Counted from the stretch's first letter, positions 1-13,513 are shown. The stretch is 64,000 nt of DNA from Erythrocercus mccallii (GCA_013397435.1 VZRG01000192.1:126441-190440), one strand, 5' to 3'. Numbers and translations are program-made. Notes: generated by a model from the letters alone, not told the origin.

Positions 1-778
1 GGATATGTTTCAGGATCATGTGCTAAGATCTGTATTTTACTGCTTGGGATCAACTCAATTGTTCCTTGTGCAGTGCAGTCAAGTCATCAAATTGCTACCA
101 TAAACATGGCTATCAAAGCTTGGACTTCATGTATGTTACTTAGGATATGAAAAGGAAAATGGTGATGGGTCACTGTGGAAAGGCAGGAAAAATAAAAACA
201 TGAGCACCCATGGTATCTGGAGCTGGCATGTGGAATCAAGGGAACAAAGACTGGGACATGGGACCTAGGGTTTTATGAGCAGCAGAAGACTTTCAGCCTA
301 TACTTACAAGGAGAACAAAATAGATTACATACAAATGTATAAAAGAAATCTGCCTGATGGTTGAGAAATGTCATTTTTCAAACCATTGACTGTCACTCAA
401 GAAAGAACAGCTTATGCCCTTATTCTGTCGAAAAATTCTTGAAGCAAAAGTTTGCAAGGGAGAGTCTATAGAGCAGAGAAAGGAAAATCTTCAGGACCAG
501 AATTATGCCTTATGGCCCAAATAGGTGACAGTAGTGGACTCATGAGGCTGCCCATTTGATAAGATACTGAAAAGTCAGAGAATTGTCAGCAGTAATATCA
601 GCACAAAGATTGAAAAACATCACCAACCCTGCAGATCCTGAAATGAGAAAATGCCAAAAGAAACAGAGATTTTATTTCCTCAGCTGTTATCATGAGATCA
701 CAATCCTGTGGAGCAGTAAAGCAGTGGTGTTTTCTAAAATAAGCTACAAATTAAGTGATCAGAGGCAATTTTTTGCTG

Positions 779-880
779 GTTTTTTTTTCTTTTTTTTTTT
801 TTTTTCTGGTGTGGTTTTTGTGGTTTTTTTTTTGGGGGGGGGTGGTGGGTGGGGTTGGTTTATTTCCTATTTTTTTTAAA
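779..880. repeat. T-rich / G-rich low-complexity tract
   Basis: Long T runs are interrupted by single C or GG. They are followed by nine consecutive G (834-842) and further GGG/GGGG groups up to about 856, then T again. The G part meets a loose G-quadruplex pattern on the plus strand. Similar GT-rich tracts recur at 16106-16228 and 21645-21714, and in complementary AC form at 20651-20782. Length is probably unstable between individuals and hard to sequence, so the exact homopolymer lengths are uncertain. Confidence 0.9.
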
Positions 881-1699
881 GTGACTAGTTGACCCTTGGT
901 GTCAAATCCCCATTTTGAGATTTCTAGTGAGAGGCACATCCATTGGGTCTGATTTTTTTTCAGAATGTGTTAAACATTTCTACTCCCTCCACCAAAGCCA
1001 TACTTTAAGTTGTGTAAAAGCATCAGAAGTTCTATAGGGATTTCTTCTGGAGCTAATATACAAACAGCAGTCTGAGGGCTCCAGCTCGTAGAAGTATAGA
1101 GAACCTTAAATGGATGGGCTGGGATAACTGGGACAGAAAGGGAGACATCTGCTGAGTTGTTGAAAAGACATATGCTCCCAGCACTTCCTTTGTCATGCAG
1201 TTCAGAATTTTTTTCTCTCTGAGTTTACTGCTAATATTTAATTTAAAACCAAATCTGGATTGTTGCCAAAATTATAACTTGTAAATGGACACTTCTCTCC
1301 TCCTCCTTCCCAGTCTTGTCTGGGCAGTGCTTGCTCCCCCATTTCCTCTTCCTGCTGGTCCCAGCTCATGTACCCTGGGTTGTGCTGGAGAAAGTGGGAC
1401 CTCACCCTGACTTTGGCCTTATGTGAGAGGATAAGGTTGGCAGGAGAGTGGGAAATGGTGGTTTGCAAGTTGGTAACATCTTGCTCCTCCTGTTCTCCTT
1501 CAGGATTGTAATCATGTTTATATTGGCTGGAAAATATGACTTTATTTGTGTGTATGTTTGTGTATGAACACTTAATGACATTTCGAGGCATCTGACAAAA
1601 GCTTAATTTCTTGGATTGGTTTCGTCAAATAATAAAATGACTTGACATAAGTACAATTGAAAGCAGATGTGGAAATATGGACTTTTAGCAGTCACAGTA

Positions 1700-1713
1700 C
1701 CCCCCCCCCCCCC
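1700..1713. repeat. Poly(C) run, 14 bases
   Basis: Fourteen consecutive C on the plus strand, followed by TTTT. It is a simple homopolymer with no associated element seen. It is likely a length-variable site. Confidence 0.95.
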
Positions 1714-2228
1714 TTTTATTCTCTTAACTCTGTTCATATCAGAAATATTTTCATTTCTGTTTCCTACCTCCTACCTGCAGAATAAAGCCAGGGGAAGATG
1801 AGTTCTGAGGCAAAGAACCAAAGAGTATTCATTTTGCATTTTAACATCTTCTTGCAAAATTTCCACCTTTTCTGAGTTAATTTTCCATTATGAAGGAAAG
1901 TTCCTCCCCTCTCACCCTGAACTCATCTGCTCTGTTATGTAATCATTCCTGTCCACAGTGGCTGTTTACTGCTATTGCTTGAATCTGAAATGGTAGGTTA
2001 TGTGTTGGGTTCAGCTAAGAAAGCAGCCCACATTATGTTTTTACCTTCCCCCCCTGGTTGGACTAAGTGTTAGATGGAAGAAATTGTAAAGATGCAGAAA
2101 TTAAATTCGAAAAATTACACGGGCAAAAGGTGAATGAGTTCCTTCCCTGCATTTAACACTATAAAATACATAGTCTTTATGGCTGATCCTTAGCTTGAAA
2201 GGAATAGGATAAAAAACATCAGTGGTGA

Positions 2229-2564
2229 TCATAGAATTATTGAAAGGTTTGGGTTGGCACCATCCACTCGACTAGGTTGTTCAAAGCCCCATCCAACCAA
2301 GGCACTAAATGTTTCTGGGAATGAGGTATCCCCAATTTTTCTGGGCAACCTGTTCCAGTGCCTCAAAGTAAAGAATTTCTTCCTAATATCTAATCTAAAT
2401 TGATCCTTCTTTAACTTGAAGTCATTATCCTTTTCTTATTTCTACATGCCCTTTTAGAAAAGGTCCCTATCCATCCTTCTTGTAATCTCCCTTTGGGTAC
2501 TGGAAGGCTGTTGTAAGGTCTCCCAGAGGCTCCTCAACAAACACATCAACTGTCTCAGCCTGTC
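2229..2564 (-). mobile_element. CR1 LINE, 3' end fragment
   Basis: The plus strand starts with ATCATAGAAT, the complement of the CR1 tail repeat. It then follows the familiar antisense CR1 order: a degraded GGTTTGGGTTGG, a block about 100 bp in reading ggcaacctgttccagtgcct, then aagaatttcttcctaatatc, and an end near ctgtctcagcctgtc. So this is a minus-strand 3' UTR and ORF2-terminus fragment of about 336 bp, 5'-truncated as is normal for CR1. It carries many substitutions and no intact reading frame. The CR1 assignment is firm; I cannot assign the subfamily. Confidence 0.88.
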
Positions 2565-5500
2565 AGAAGCAAAAGTATTATAAGTATTATTGTAAAAGCA
2601 AAAGTATTATCAGCTGCTTAAATGTCAGCTGTCGCTTTGTCACTGGAACAGCTCTTCCCATTGTGTCAAACCAGTCTGACTGGAAAAATTAAGGGCTTGG
2701 AGTAACAACAGCAGCAGTTTAAAGTTAACATTGGTTTTCTTGAATCTTCAGCCATGCCAGCATCGTGGTGTCATTGTTCACACTGTTTTGGGAGGAGATT
2801 TATGAGAGACTTAAATGAGACTTATAAAAACTCTTATCATCTTTGATTTTGTCATCTTTTGATGGGTTTGAGTGCTTTAGGAGAGCGAGATACTCCGTTC
2901 CCATTTCAGTAGGATTCCTCTCAAAATCCCAGCCTGGAGCTTTAACTGAGGTCTTTCAGTAGGTATCAAGACGCTTTTGTCTGTCTATCTTCCCTCTCAT
3001 TTTTGAGCTTTTTGACCACTGGGGGAAAAAGACATATATGACCAAGAGAACTGAAAGTCCGTCAGTTGCTTATGGTGCCATAAGTTACATGCAAATGGGT
3101 GGTCAGTTGATGGAAAATCTGAGAGAGATGCATTGCATTACTTGCAGAACTAACATAGAGGCTGCCAGCACACAAAATGTGTGAAAAAATCTGAACTTGT
3201 CCCATGCTAGATTTCAAAGTCTGCTCAATGTCCACCAGAACTGAGGATCAATGCTTTCAGCTGCCCATGAGATTGAGATTTGATGATTCCTTCCTTCAAA
3301 GATGAGGTGACTGGTATATGTGTGAAGAGGATCCAAACTGGCTTTTTGAATTCTGAACATTAGTTTTACTTCTTCATGTGGGGCAGGGTGGGTCTGGTTT
3401 CCAAGGGTACTGAGATGACAGGGCTCCAACTGCAGGCACCAGTAGTTATTGTTTTTAGAAAGTCTCCATTAATAAGCTGTGTTAGTAATACAATGCCAAG
3501 TTTAAAAGCAGCATATAATATGAGGTGAGATCCTCATTTGAATTATGGAAGGCGAAATACTTGGGCTGAAGTGCTTAAAAATTAATCTGAGTACAGAAAA
3601 GCATCCGAATGTATTCAGAGTTTAAAAAGAGATGGGGAAGGATGGTTGGCAAAGCCAGCCAAAAGACGAACTGCCAGGAATATGTCAGGAGCATAATCTG
3701 ACAAAAAGAGTTCAGCAGAGGTGTTAGTCCTGCAGAAAAGTGATGAAGAGGAGGGTGTAAGTTAAACAGCCTGCTCCTTTAGTGTACACTTCCAAGTGAC
3801 AGGCACATCTACCACTCCCCAAAAAAACCATCCTTCTATTTCAAGCAGGACTTCAGCACAGAAAGAAAATCTAGTATGAGACCAAACACATTGGAAATAT
3901 TCTAGCCCACCTTTTGCTGCCCTGTGAATCTTAGGGCACCTCCAGGCTGCTGGCCAACCCAAAATAGGAGTGCTGATGAGACATCCAAATTTCTCTGTGT
4001 TGAGCATCTGTTGTGTCAGCTGTCTTGAGTTTACCCAGGTTAGCATGCACCTCTTTGCAATGCACTGCACAGCTGGAATGATCAGTTTGTGCCATGGAGA
4101 TAGTGTAAGCTCCAGTGTGCTTGCTAAGTGTAACCCCATGCTCAGTTTAGAACACTCATTTTAAGAAAGGAGATCTTCTAATGAGGGTTCGCAACACCTT
4201 AGAAAAGCTAAATGCTTTATTAAATGATCACTTATTTTTTTAAACTAGTAATAGTAATTTGTTAAATGGTAGAAATCAAAATTTCTGAGCAACTGACTTT
4301 ATTGCTGCTTATTCAGGCAAGTTTCATACTATACTTTTCAATACCAGTAGTGCTAAAGAGACAGATCTTACATTCCTTCAGGATACTGCAACAGGATGCA
4401 AGTACTTATAAAGTTAATAATTATGCTTACCTGTGTAACCACAAAGCGTTTTGGGATTGGCTTAGAGAGACAAAAGTTTAAAGCTAATGTCTCCAATCTA
4501 TCTTCCAAACATATCAGTAAAACCACCCACTTGTGAAACTCTGCATGATTCAGCTTGCAGCATTGCAATTTCTTCGCTGTGCACAAACTTAGCAGATTTG
4601 TGTGAACAAAACAGAGATTTGCACAGTATTTATGGAAAGTTCCTCTGTATGTTTTCTTTTTTGCCATATCCAAATGTCAAGTATGTCCATCAGCTTTTCA
4701 CATGTACACACTGTCCTAAGTTTTGAAAACATAATCAGTGGAAGCATGTAGTCATTAGCTTCATCAGGTTGTTTCCTCTTCTGTGGGCTTCTGTGTAGTG
4801 TAGACCTTAGGTAAGTTTTCTTCAAAGCATTTGTTAAACATGTGAAAGTCAAGTATGTGACACTGGGCTAATTTGGTATCCTAGACTAAATGTGTAATGA
4901 CAAACTGAATGTTGTCTCCTGCTAGGGGGTAAAACAATGTTGGCCACAAATATTCTTGGTTCTTTGCTGAAGGTGGTAAGCTTATGGCTGAGAAGAAATT
5001 TATCCCACTGTTGAAAGAATCCTGCAAAGTCAAAACTCTCTGGATCAGGACTCAAGGCTAAATGTGGTTTAGCTTGAATGACAGTGGAAAAAACAAAGCA
5101 AGCTGTGAAATGAAACACTTGGTAGATCTTCTTATGATGCTTACACTTTTTTTCCTTGCAAATAACATGGAAATATAATTGTATCCCAAAACTATCAATA
5201 CTGGCCCTTGTTTCCAACATTTTACTATCAAGTCCTCTAAGCTCTCAGTTTTGACCTGACTTTTGAAGGAAGATTTCAGAACTTCTTAAAATATGTGTTT
5301 GTGTTATTTCCATTTGTACCTGCTGGCCTGGAGACTTTCACCCCAGAGTTACTCTCCACCCTAATCCTCCCCTGAACTCCACTTTTCCAGGCCTTTCCAT
5401 CTCTGCTATGCTACAAATCATACTTCCACAGAGAGGTACATACTGTGGTTGCTCATTCTACTACTTGTCTCCCACTGTCTCTTCTTGTGAAGGCCTTCAT

Positions 5501-6708
5501 TTGTGTCTCTTTCCTTTGCACATCCTTCCTCCCATTATTTTTTTAGGGACTGCATAATAGGCTCTGTTGGAAAAATCGGATGGAAAGAGATGAGGGAGTG
5601 ATACTGTTATTTCAGAAAGCATTAATGAATGTTGTCAGCCAAACCTTTGACCTGAGAGGGAGTGGTAGAAGCACAAAGCAGATGACAAAGGTTCGTTGTG
5701 TTACTCATTACTATTGTGCTGGTTTTCCTTGTCTGGGAGCCTCTGGAATAGTCTATAACTTTTGAATTGAGTAAATGCAGCATTTCCAAGCTGTTGTGTG
5801 ACAGACAAGCAGACAGACAAACCTACAAAGAAATGCCATAAATTTGAGTGTGTGGGTTCACAAGGTTGGTTAAGTATTCACAACCAGAAAGACAAGGTTA
5901 CATAAGTGGTCAAGATTTTTTGGGAGTGACTAATTCTTTTAGATGTCTTATGCTTTGCATGATCCATTAAAAATACCTTAAAAGGGCTTGTGCTTTGGCA
6001 AACAAATTTCCATATTTTTAAAAATGAGGGTCTTACAGATATGATGAACAACAAGAAAATCCAGAGATTATCAAAATCAGTTTTCATCCAAAAGTGCTGA
6101 CAACAAAGTTATGCTTGGAGGCATTGTTTTCTGGTTTATATCAGTCTGTGAATCCTCTTCACATATTTGTATACAGCCTTACAAATAAATGTTAACAGTA
6201 TGTTTTATAAGTGATGTTGTATATGAAAGTACTTTACTAGAAGCAGACACAGTTGTAATGGTCTGAAATGTCAGGAAAGGAGGCTTAGAAAGAGCTCATC
6301 TGTTAGGTCTTGAATACAGAACTGTATACTCCCCACACACAAAGTATTTTAAGAGGGAACGGGGCATTGCTGGTGTCTGAAGCATGGGAAAAGCTGGGTG
6401 GGGCAGGGCCTAGTAGGCTTTTTTTAGGGTCACTATATAACAGGGGTTGCCTGGAGTAGGCATGATTTCTATGGACACAGCCACAAACTGGTCCCTTGCA
6501 GCGCCCTGGAAAGAGGCTGAAGAAAAGCAGCTGAAAGGTCACACAATCCATCCAGCTAAACAGTCCTAGTGGGTGGCAGTCTGAAATAATTCCTGAGCTA
6601 TTAATTAGGAAGATGGTCTTCCAGGTTCCGGCCAAAGTCATAAGACATGCCAAGGCAAGGAGCCAAAAGATCAAAAGGACACTAAATATTTTTTTTAAAC
6701 CATTCTGT

Positions 6709-6731
6709 GGAGAGAGAGAGAGAAGAGAGAG
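6709..6731. repeat. (GA)n purine run
   Basis: Twenty-three uninterrupted purines, mainly GA dinucleotides with one AA break. It is a simple repeat with no associated element seen. Confidence 0.9.
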
Positions 6732-9700
6732 CTGTCCGGGTCTGGTTCACACAGGACGTGCTGATGGGGCTGGGCTTTGGTGTCGGATGTGAGGAAGCAG
6801 AGTCTGCCTGGCTCTGCTCTCCTTGATTTTGATGTGACCTAAACCGATGACTACGGATTTTTTTTCCATCTTTTTCCTTAATCTTTTGACTTAGCTTCTC
6901 TTATATATTTTTTTTGCTGGTAGTACTTTTTGCTCTCAGTGTTAGGATAGACCAGTATCTTGATTTGAAAAGGTTGTGTGATTACCTCTGTTAACCATTT
7001 GTTACAAGCCCTTGAGAAGGAATATTGCAAGTGCTGATTCCAAGCAAATTTTTAGTTACATACGCCTATCACATTTTTACTTGAGACTCACCTTTAATAG
7101 CACGTGAAATATTGAGTTAATCCAAGAAAAGACAAAGTAGTGATGCTCAGCTCCAAAGAACAGAGAAGGATCTACATTGTTTATATGGAAATGAGGGCCA
7201 GGTCAAATCCATGTTTCATAAAACAAGTAGCTCATGAATAGCACAACCCAGAGAGTCTTGCTTACCACAGACTTCTCTCTAAAGGACTTCTCTTGCCGTT
7301 CTCATTTCCATGAGTCTACTCTCTGTATCCTCTACTGTATGGTAAAGGTATGTGCTGCAACCTTTCCTACATGGACTCCACATGCCAGTTTTCACTCATC
7401 TCACACCCACCATTCTGTCATATTTGGCTGAAATGAACAAGGAAGTTGAAATTCATTGGGAGGAAACTGATATGAAAAAATGACTGAAAATCTTGAATCC
7501 TTATTACCAAGGGAACTTTGCTAAACAGGGTAAGTTTGGGAAACTGAAAGCAGCATGGAATTGATTTTTGGAGAGGCAGCCTGGTAGCATCTAAACTTGC
7601 CCTATGTACCATGGATTTGTTTCTTTTTCTCCCCACTTCAAAACAAAAGGTAGGTCTTGAATGTGGAAGTAGAAGTTGTTCACTTTTTTGCAGGGAAAAT
7701 AAAGCCAACACTTTGCAATGCAAACATGACCATGGGTCCTGATTGTACAAAATATTTTTTCTTTTGCCATTCCCCTTGTGGTTGCTCAAGGGAAACCTCC
7801 TTTTAGTGGAATGTTTTTGGTAGGGCCCAAACTGAGTCCAGTGGGAGCTCTGTTGGAATTTTAAACTTGGAGCAGCTGCCATCCCTCCTTAATGTCATCA
7901 GTGACATTCTGATATAACAGAGCACGTTCTCACAACTTTGGTGGAACTCACATAGTCATATAATGCAAGAATAATCTTTTCTTTAACTGTCATAATTTTT
8001 TTAAAAAATCATCACTTTCATCACAATGAGAGGTCAGAACAATAGATTGCAGTACACCTCACCTGAAATTTTGTCTATGTCTATGTCTAATTTTATATGC
8101 ATTTATACAAATATTGACGAGAATAACCTTTTATAGTAATATATTATTGAAAGGTTCATTAAAACCTTTTTTTCCTGTGCACTTTAAGAGGGAAACACAG
8201 AAAAAGGCAAACCTGCCAATTGTTAAATGACATTTCTGCTAGTTAAAATGCACTTTTTTTAAGGTCCGGAAGAAACTAGTCTGTTTACAGTTTTCAAAAC
8301 CACTCGAAGGCCTTAGGAATGCATGACTTCTTTAAATATGATTCAGATAAATGAAACTTGAGCTTCTAAATGACTCCAAAATTTGGAAAATACCACTAGT
8401 TACTTTTTATGATGGGTAATGATATAATATTCTTATAATGAACCAAAACATCTAGGATGGCATTAACTTTCAGTAAATGTAAACTTTTATTCAGATTTAA
8501 AGGAGTGACAAGAGTCTTTCCCCTCCAGTAATCAAACATTTTTTACATTTCCACTGAACTTGCTGATACTGCACATGTAAGTGAAGCTGATTATATGTCT
8601 AATGCAGGATCTGTAGAACACCAGAAAGGAAAGGTCACAGTATCATGCCATTTATTCTTCTCAGTAATTGACAGATGTGAAACTAATCCTCTTAACATGA
8701 AATCTCTTTTTGATAATTGATTTATCCACAGCCTCTATCAGAAATATCCTACAATTAATTTTTAAAAAATTTGATACAATCATAATTTTCTTTACATATT
8801 ATATTATGATTTATTTCTCTAAGCAAGAAATCTTAGTTCTGCTCCAGCAATTTTCTTCTCCCTCTGATGCTTAGCTGATAGTATTTTCTTTATAAATTAA
8901 TCATATTCTCCTATTGTTCCAGGTCTTATAAACATGAAATTTGTCAAAATCAAAGGCAGGTGTACATCCTTTATTGAGCTGAGGGAGAGCTTGTTATTAA
9001 TTTTCCATTCTCCATACAAATGCTCCCTTATAAGATGGCTGAGTGTGAGAAATTTATAAAAATCCTCTGCAAAATGATAAAATTTGGCACAATATAGGGA
9101 CTTCGTAGTTCCTGAGATAGCAAAGAGGAGCAGCCCTTCCTTTTCCACTACTTAAACTCCTGATAGTTGTGCATTTATAAGATGTTAACAAAAACAGTTC
9201 CCTCCCACAGCAATAACAAATTGCAGAGTGTCTACCAAAGCCTAAAGGACAGCACTCAAAAAGTGACAAGAAAAAGAAAACACATTTGGAGTAATTTTGT
9301 TTCACAGGTGTACACTTGAGCACATGTTGCCTGTAGTTTCTAGGCATATGTACAGTAGCTTGTTATAAAGATTAAACTTGATCCTCATTGACAGCTATAA
9401 GACTGAAAAATATATTGGAGCAGTATAAATCTGTACAGATGCTGGAGATATAGCAATGGGAAAAACAAAATCTTCCCACAGCAGCAGTGAGGAGGAAATA
9501 CTTATTTTAAACTAAAAGTCTAATCTTGAGGGTAAACTCTTCATGGTGCTGTCACATGAGGCATTAACAGAAATAAGTGCCAGCCTGGAATCACTTGTTG
9601 AGAGATACCATTTGACATTCACGGAAACTGCAAGTCTAGATCACAGAATGGATGAAACTTTGTCAAATATGGGCTGGATAATGGTAACCATGCAGTGCAA

Positions 9701-10135
9701 GTCCCACACAAAGCCCATCCTTGTGACCTAAGGTGAGATTACCATTTAGAGTTTCAATGCAATCCAGAAAGCTCAGATGACGCCTGAAAATTTGTATTCC
9801 TGTGTACTGAGGCAGACGGAGAGCTTCCAATCTTTAATTTGTCTTGAGTTGCAATGTGTCCAAAGCACAGCTGTGCAGACTATCAGTGTTGTGCAGTGAT
9901 TCTCTAGTGATTGTTTCTTTGCCAGCTGAAGACCTTCATAAAGGTCTTGGGATGGATAATGGGTTACAAGGCCAGATCTCTGTCACTGATATTGATAATA
10001 TAAGGCTTGCCCTGCCATGGATTCCTTGCCTGCCTAGGGTTTAAAAGGGAAAAATTACTACGTGGGAGGCTATTTGTACAGCTAAAACCTGCTGTTTCAT
10101 TGTTCTGTGGGCTGTCTTCCTCTGCCTGGCATTGA

Positions 10136-10140
10136 TGTGG
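10136..10140. repeat. 5' target-site duplication of the LTR (TGTGG)
   Basis: TGTGG immediately before the TG of the LTR, matching TGTGG at 10850-10854 exactly. This pair fixes both ends of the insertion. Confidence 0.88.
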
Positions 10141-10849
10141 TGTTGGGGGTTGGATTTTTTTCCTTTTTGCTTGTGAAATTTTTTCCAGGTGGGTTACTAG
10201 GGAACAATTACTGGGTGCTTATGGGTGCTTGACCAAGGTAGGGAAAGTACAGGGATAGGGGCCAGTTGCTCTCTCTTGCTCCTGGCATCGGAGAGGGGAG
10301 GTCTGGCTGCTGCTTGCTGCAGAAGGAGTTTCGCTGCCTCCACCAGCTCCGGTCCTGAGAAAATCTACCCCCATTGGCTCCTGTGCCCAGGAACTCTTGA
10401 GTTTGTCTCCTCCTGCCCTGTTGGGCCGACCCTCTCCTACCCCTGCCGTTTCTTCGGCACTGCTTTGAGGTTTTCTGCTGCACTGTGTCTCCTCCCCTGC
10501 CGGGACATCCCTGCCACTCCAGCTACACCAATGGAGCTTCTGATCTCATCCAGCAACTCGGGATATTTCACCATTCCAGACTGGTGCTCTCGAGCGAGAT
10601 CAGACTCACCCCCTACACAAAGCCCCTCAAGGCTTCCTGTTTTATTATTAATGCTGTAGTTATTGTTGTTTGTTTGTTTGCATTTCTATAAATACTAGTA
10701 AAGACCTGTTATCTCTATCCTCATAACTCTGCCTGAAAGCCCCTTTAATTTCCTGAATTATAATAATTTGGAGAGAGGGGATTTGAATTCTACATTTCCT
10801 AAGGAGGTCCTGCCCCCTCCTTCGCAGATTTGTCTTTCAAACCAAGACA
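10141..10849 (+). mobile_element. Solo LTR of an endogenous retrovirus, ERVL-like, 709 bp
   Basis: The element begins TGTTGGGGGTTGG and ends AAACCAAGACA, giving the TG...CA termini of a retroviral LTR. It is flanked by a perfect 5-bp target-site duplication, TGTGG, at 10136-10140 and 10850-10854. Inside are a G/C-rich middle part, a TATAAATA stretch at 10687-10694 and, downstream of that, a T-rich then AT-rich 3' part as in an R/U5 region. The text resembles passerine LTRs I remember ending in CAAACCAAGACA. Five-base duplications fit ERVL-type integration; the class is inferred from that. No second LTR or internal gag/pol/env-like sequence flanks it, so it is a solo LTR left by recombination. 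Open frames at 10225-10659 (+), 10485-10691 (+) and 10208-10483 (-) lie wholly inside it and are not genes. Confidence 0.9.
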
Positions 10850-10854
10850 TGTGG
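10850..10854. repeat. 3' target-site duplication of the LTR (TGTGG)
   Basis: TGTGG immediately after the terminal CA of the LTR, identical to 10136-10140. Confidence 0.88.
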
Positions 10855-11016
10855 CAATATTCTTGGTGCTTGGGAAGATTAAGCCACATTACTGTGTGAT
10901 TTTTAGCGCAGTGACCCATGGAGGTGTATCTGAGAACAGATTTTGGTATTCTGTATTCCAGCTTTGTTGACGAAGCAACCCCAGCTCCTTAGAGTCTGGG
11001 CTCTTAGTGCAAGCTA

Positions 11017-11050
11017 GGCTGCCTTCTCCCACTGAAGGAGAAGGCTAGCC
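11017..11050. repeat. Short inverted repeat (hairpin)
   Basis: GGCTGCCTTCTCC at 11017-11029 pairs with GGAGAAGGCTAGCC at 11037-11050, giving 13 base pairs with one bulged base and a 7-base loop. The stem is too short for a typical animal microRNA precursor and is not followed by a T run, so I give it no function. Confidence 0.75.
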
Positions 11051-13466
11051 ATTGCATGATAAAGGTAAAGTGACAGGAATACCTCTCCCACTTATTTATA
11101 GCTTTTTCACTGTAGTCTCCCAGATATATGGAGAACGTTTATCTCTCTGAATCTTTATGAAAGGGTAAAAAAAATTCCTTGGCACCACTTCTGTCTTTTC
11201 CTCTGAACTTTAGTTTCTCATATGCCTTTATACCCAACATCTGTTTGCTGCATCTGATTCTGAGCACACACTGGATGCCTCATTATGGATAGATTGTAAA
11301 CTCTCTGTACATAAATTAATCATTTTACCAGTCTGGCTTTGCTGTCAACTTGTTATGTTGGTGGCCTTTGAGATTTTATTGCATACTCTATTGATGAAAG
11401 AGAGACAGATTTGCATTAGAAATTATAAACTCCAGAGCCAATGGGAGGGACAAAGTATGTTTAAAGAGGCTATTTCAAAGTCTTCCAGGAGAAAGGACAA
11501 GAAGGGCAGGTGACCAGACCCTCTTCTGTCCCAGAGTCTGGTGGCAGTGAGCAGAGAGTATTTTGAAGAGAAGATAAGGAGAATGAAGTGTTTCCTTACA
11601 TCACTCTTGCTTCTGGCAAATTTTAGGAATGAGCTGAAGAATGTTCCTGAGCCATTGTATTTAACAGCTAGTGACTTTTGGTTAAGGAAATGTGATCCTC
11701 CCTTTGGTCAGTAATATATGCTGAATAGTGTCTTCAGATCCCTGCCAGGCATGTCTTCCATGAACCTTTGACGATATGTGGAAATTTGTTTGGCTTATTT
11801 TTCAGTTTCTCGTTTTTCAGATCCACAGAGCTGCTCCATCTGAGGATGTGACCTTTGGATTCATGTCTGCGTTAGTGTGCTGTCTGTCATGGCTGTGGTA
11901 GCATTTTGCCACTCTCCTCACTACAAATAGTTGAGTAATATAAAGAATCTGCCTGTCTGACCAGCAAAATAAAAAGAAGAAGGAAGGGAAGGTTGTTTCC
12001 TCTTTCTGCATGGCCTTTGGGACTGAAAAGGCTTTTCATTAGTTGTTAGGTGTGTATGTATATATATGTCTGTATATTTGAGGAATAATTTTCCAAAATT
12101 TTATGGTCTCATAAACATGCTGAGTTTCATCTTTTAAAAGCATGGCCCGGTACATGATAGCAAAAAAAGAGCTTTTGTTCTGAAAGAGTTTTCTCAGTCA
12201 TAAACCATGCATTTAGCTACTGAACTTTCCCACATTTTGTTACTGTTTTTCCTCTAAGTATACAATACAGTGTCAGATTAGACATTCTACAGTGTATTAC
12301 AAGTCTTCTTTTTAGTTTCACATAAACAAAACTGATAAATATTGTCAATCAGAGTTACTATTTTTTAACTGGGTATGGTGAAGCTGTGGTCATGAGCAGT
12401 GTAAGTCCAGGCAGCTTTTGTAGTCCCCTTTGCTGACACTAAAGCATTTGTAATTTTCCAATTAATTTATTTGAACTATAGAAGGAACGTACTGCAATGC
12501 TTTATTCCCAATGACAGAATATACAAGTCCATGTGTCTGAGTTTTGGCTCAGAATTGTCCAGATAGATGTTTGTAGTTTTTTTCATGTGCTATTGATGAT
12601 TAAAGGGTTAGATAAATTTACTGTAGTGGGAGGTATTGGCAGAAGTAATACTTGTATAAACATGATCCTTTTAGTTTTTAAAAAAACCCTACCACTAAAC
12701 CACTTTGCTCCCAATTGCACACAACCAGAAGTTCTTTCTCATCCCCTGGGACAAGACTTAGTAAGTCCTTTCTGGTCGTGATTTGCTTTCAGAGGATTAT
12801 TTAAAGTGTAGATAATAGTATTTTGTTAAGAAATAGCAAACCAAATTAAACAGTATATTTTCATCCTGCTTTTCGGTGTCAAGGAGTGTAATGAAGATAT
12901 ACAACAATGTTGGCTTTTGTTTCATCTTTGTTAAGGTGGTCAATAGATCACTTGTAAGCAGCTGATATGTGGTGTATGTCCATGTGCATCCTTGCAAAGT
13001 TGGTAAACCCATATGTAATAGTTGTCTTTTATTGACATTAAGGCTGCTGATTCATTTCCAGATGTAGTTCCCTGCCTGGGAGTTTTTATGCTGTACAACA
13101 CAAAAACCTTAATTATGGTATTTTTTTGTTGTTGTTTGTTTTCAATCTAGTTGCCCACTGCTTTGGAAACTTCCTTCTGTGAATTGTGCTTAACCGTGTT
13201 ACCATAGCATCAAGTTTTCACGGCAGAGACAGAATAACTGCTTAATGCAGCATTTGTTAGTGGCCCTCAAAGTCAGATCCAACTTGAATATAAAATGAAA
13301 GATAATCATGAATTTTGCTATTTGGGAATGACCTTGTAAGTCACTTGCTGAATTTTTTGATTCAATGAATGCTTGACTTGTAGCTTCTTTTATGTCCTAC
13401 CATGAAAACCTTTGTAGGGCCACATGGTAATGATTTTTCATAAAAGAGAAATATTCAGTTGGCTCT

Positions 13467-13513
13467 TTACATATTACGTATTACATATTACATATTACAT
13501 ATTTACATATTAC
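13467..13513. repeat. (TATTACA)n-type microsatellite
   Basis: About six imperfect copies of a 7-base unit (ACATATT / TATTACA register), with one ACGTATT variant and one extra T. Confidence 0.88.

Larger units (their letters stand above)
1..2228. other. Unique AT-rich DNA without a recognised gene
   Basis: I read both strands and saw no recognisable protein, RNA gene or transposon here. The notable content is a T-rich then G-rich tract at 779-880 and a run of 14 C at 1700-1713, both listed separately. Open frames at 583-879 (+) and 1238-1591 (-) have no family resemblance. The first runs straight through the homopolymer tract, so its C-terminal half is phenylalanine, valine and glycine from low-complexity DNA. 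Confidence 0.7.
2565..10140. other. Unique DNA without a recognised gene
   Basis: No gene or recent transposon seen over this 7.6 kb. It holds a short local duplication of GCAAAAGTATTAT around 2570-2612, a GA-rich purine run at 6709-6731 and several AT-rich stretches (for example 8080-8170 and 8740-8830). The open frames at 3762-4139, 4849-5220, 6303-6674 and 7418-7882 (all minus) have no recognisable motif. Ancient repeats too decayed to see by eye could be present. Confidence 0.6.

Noticed and set aside
7418..7882. 154-codon minus-strand frame
   Set aside because: No motif, no splice sites consistent with a terminal or internal exon, and no flanking exons.
10225..10659. 144-codon plus-strand frame
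   Set aside because: Lies wholly inside the solo LTR bounded by TGTGG duplications; LTR sequence does not encode a host protein here.
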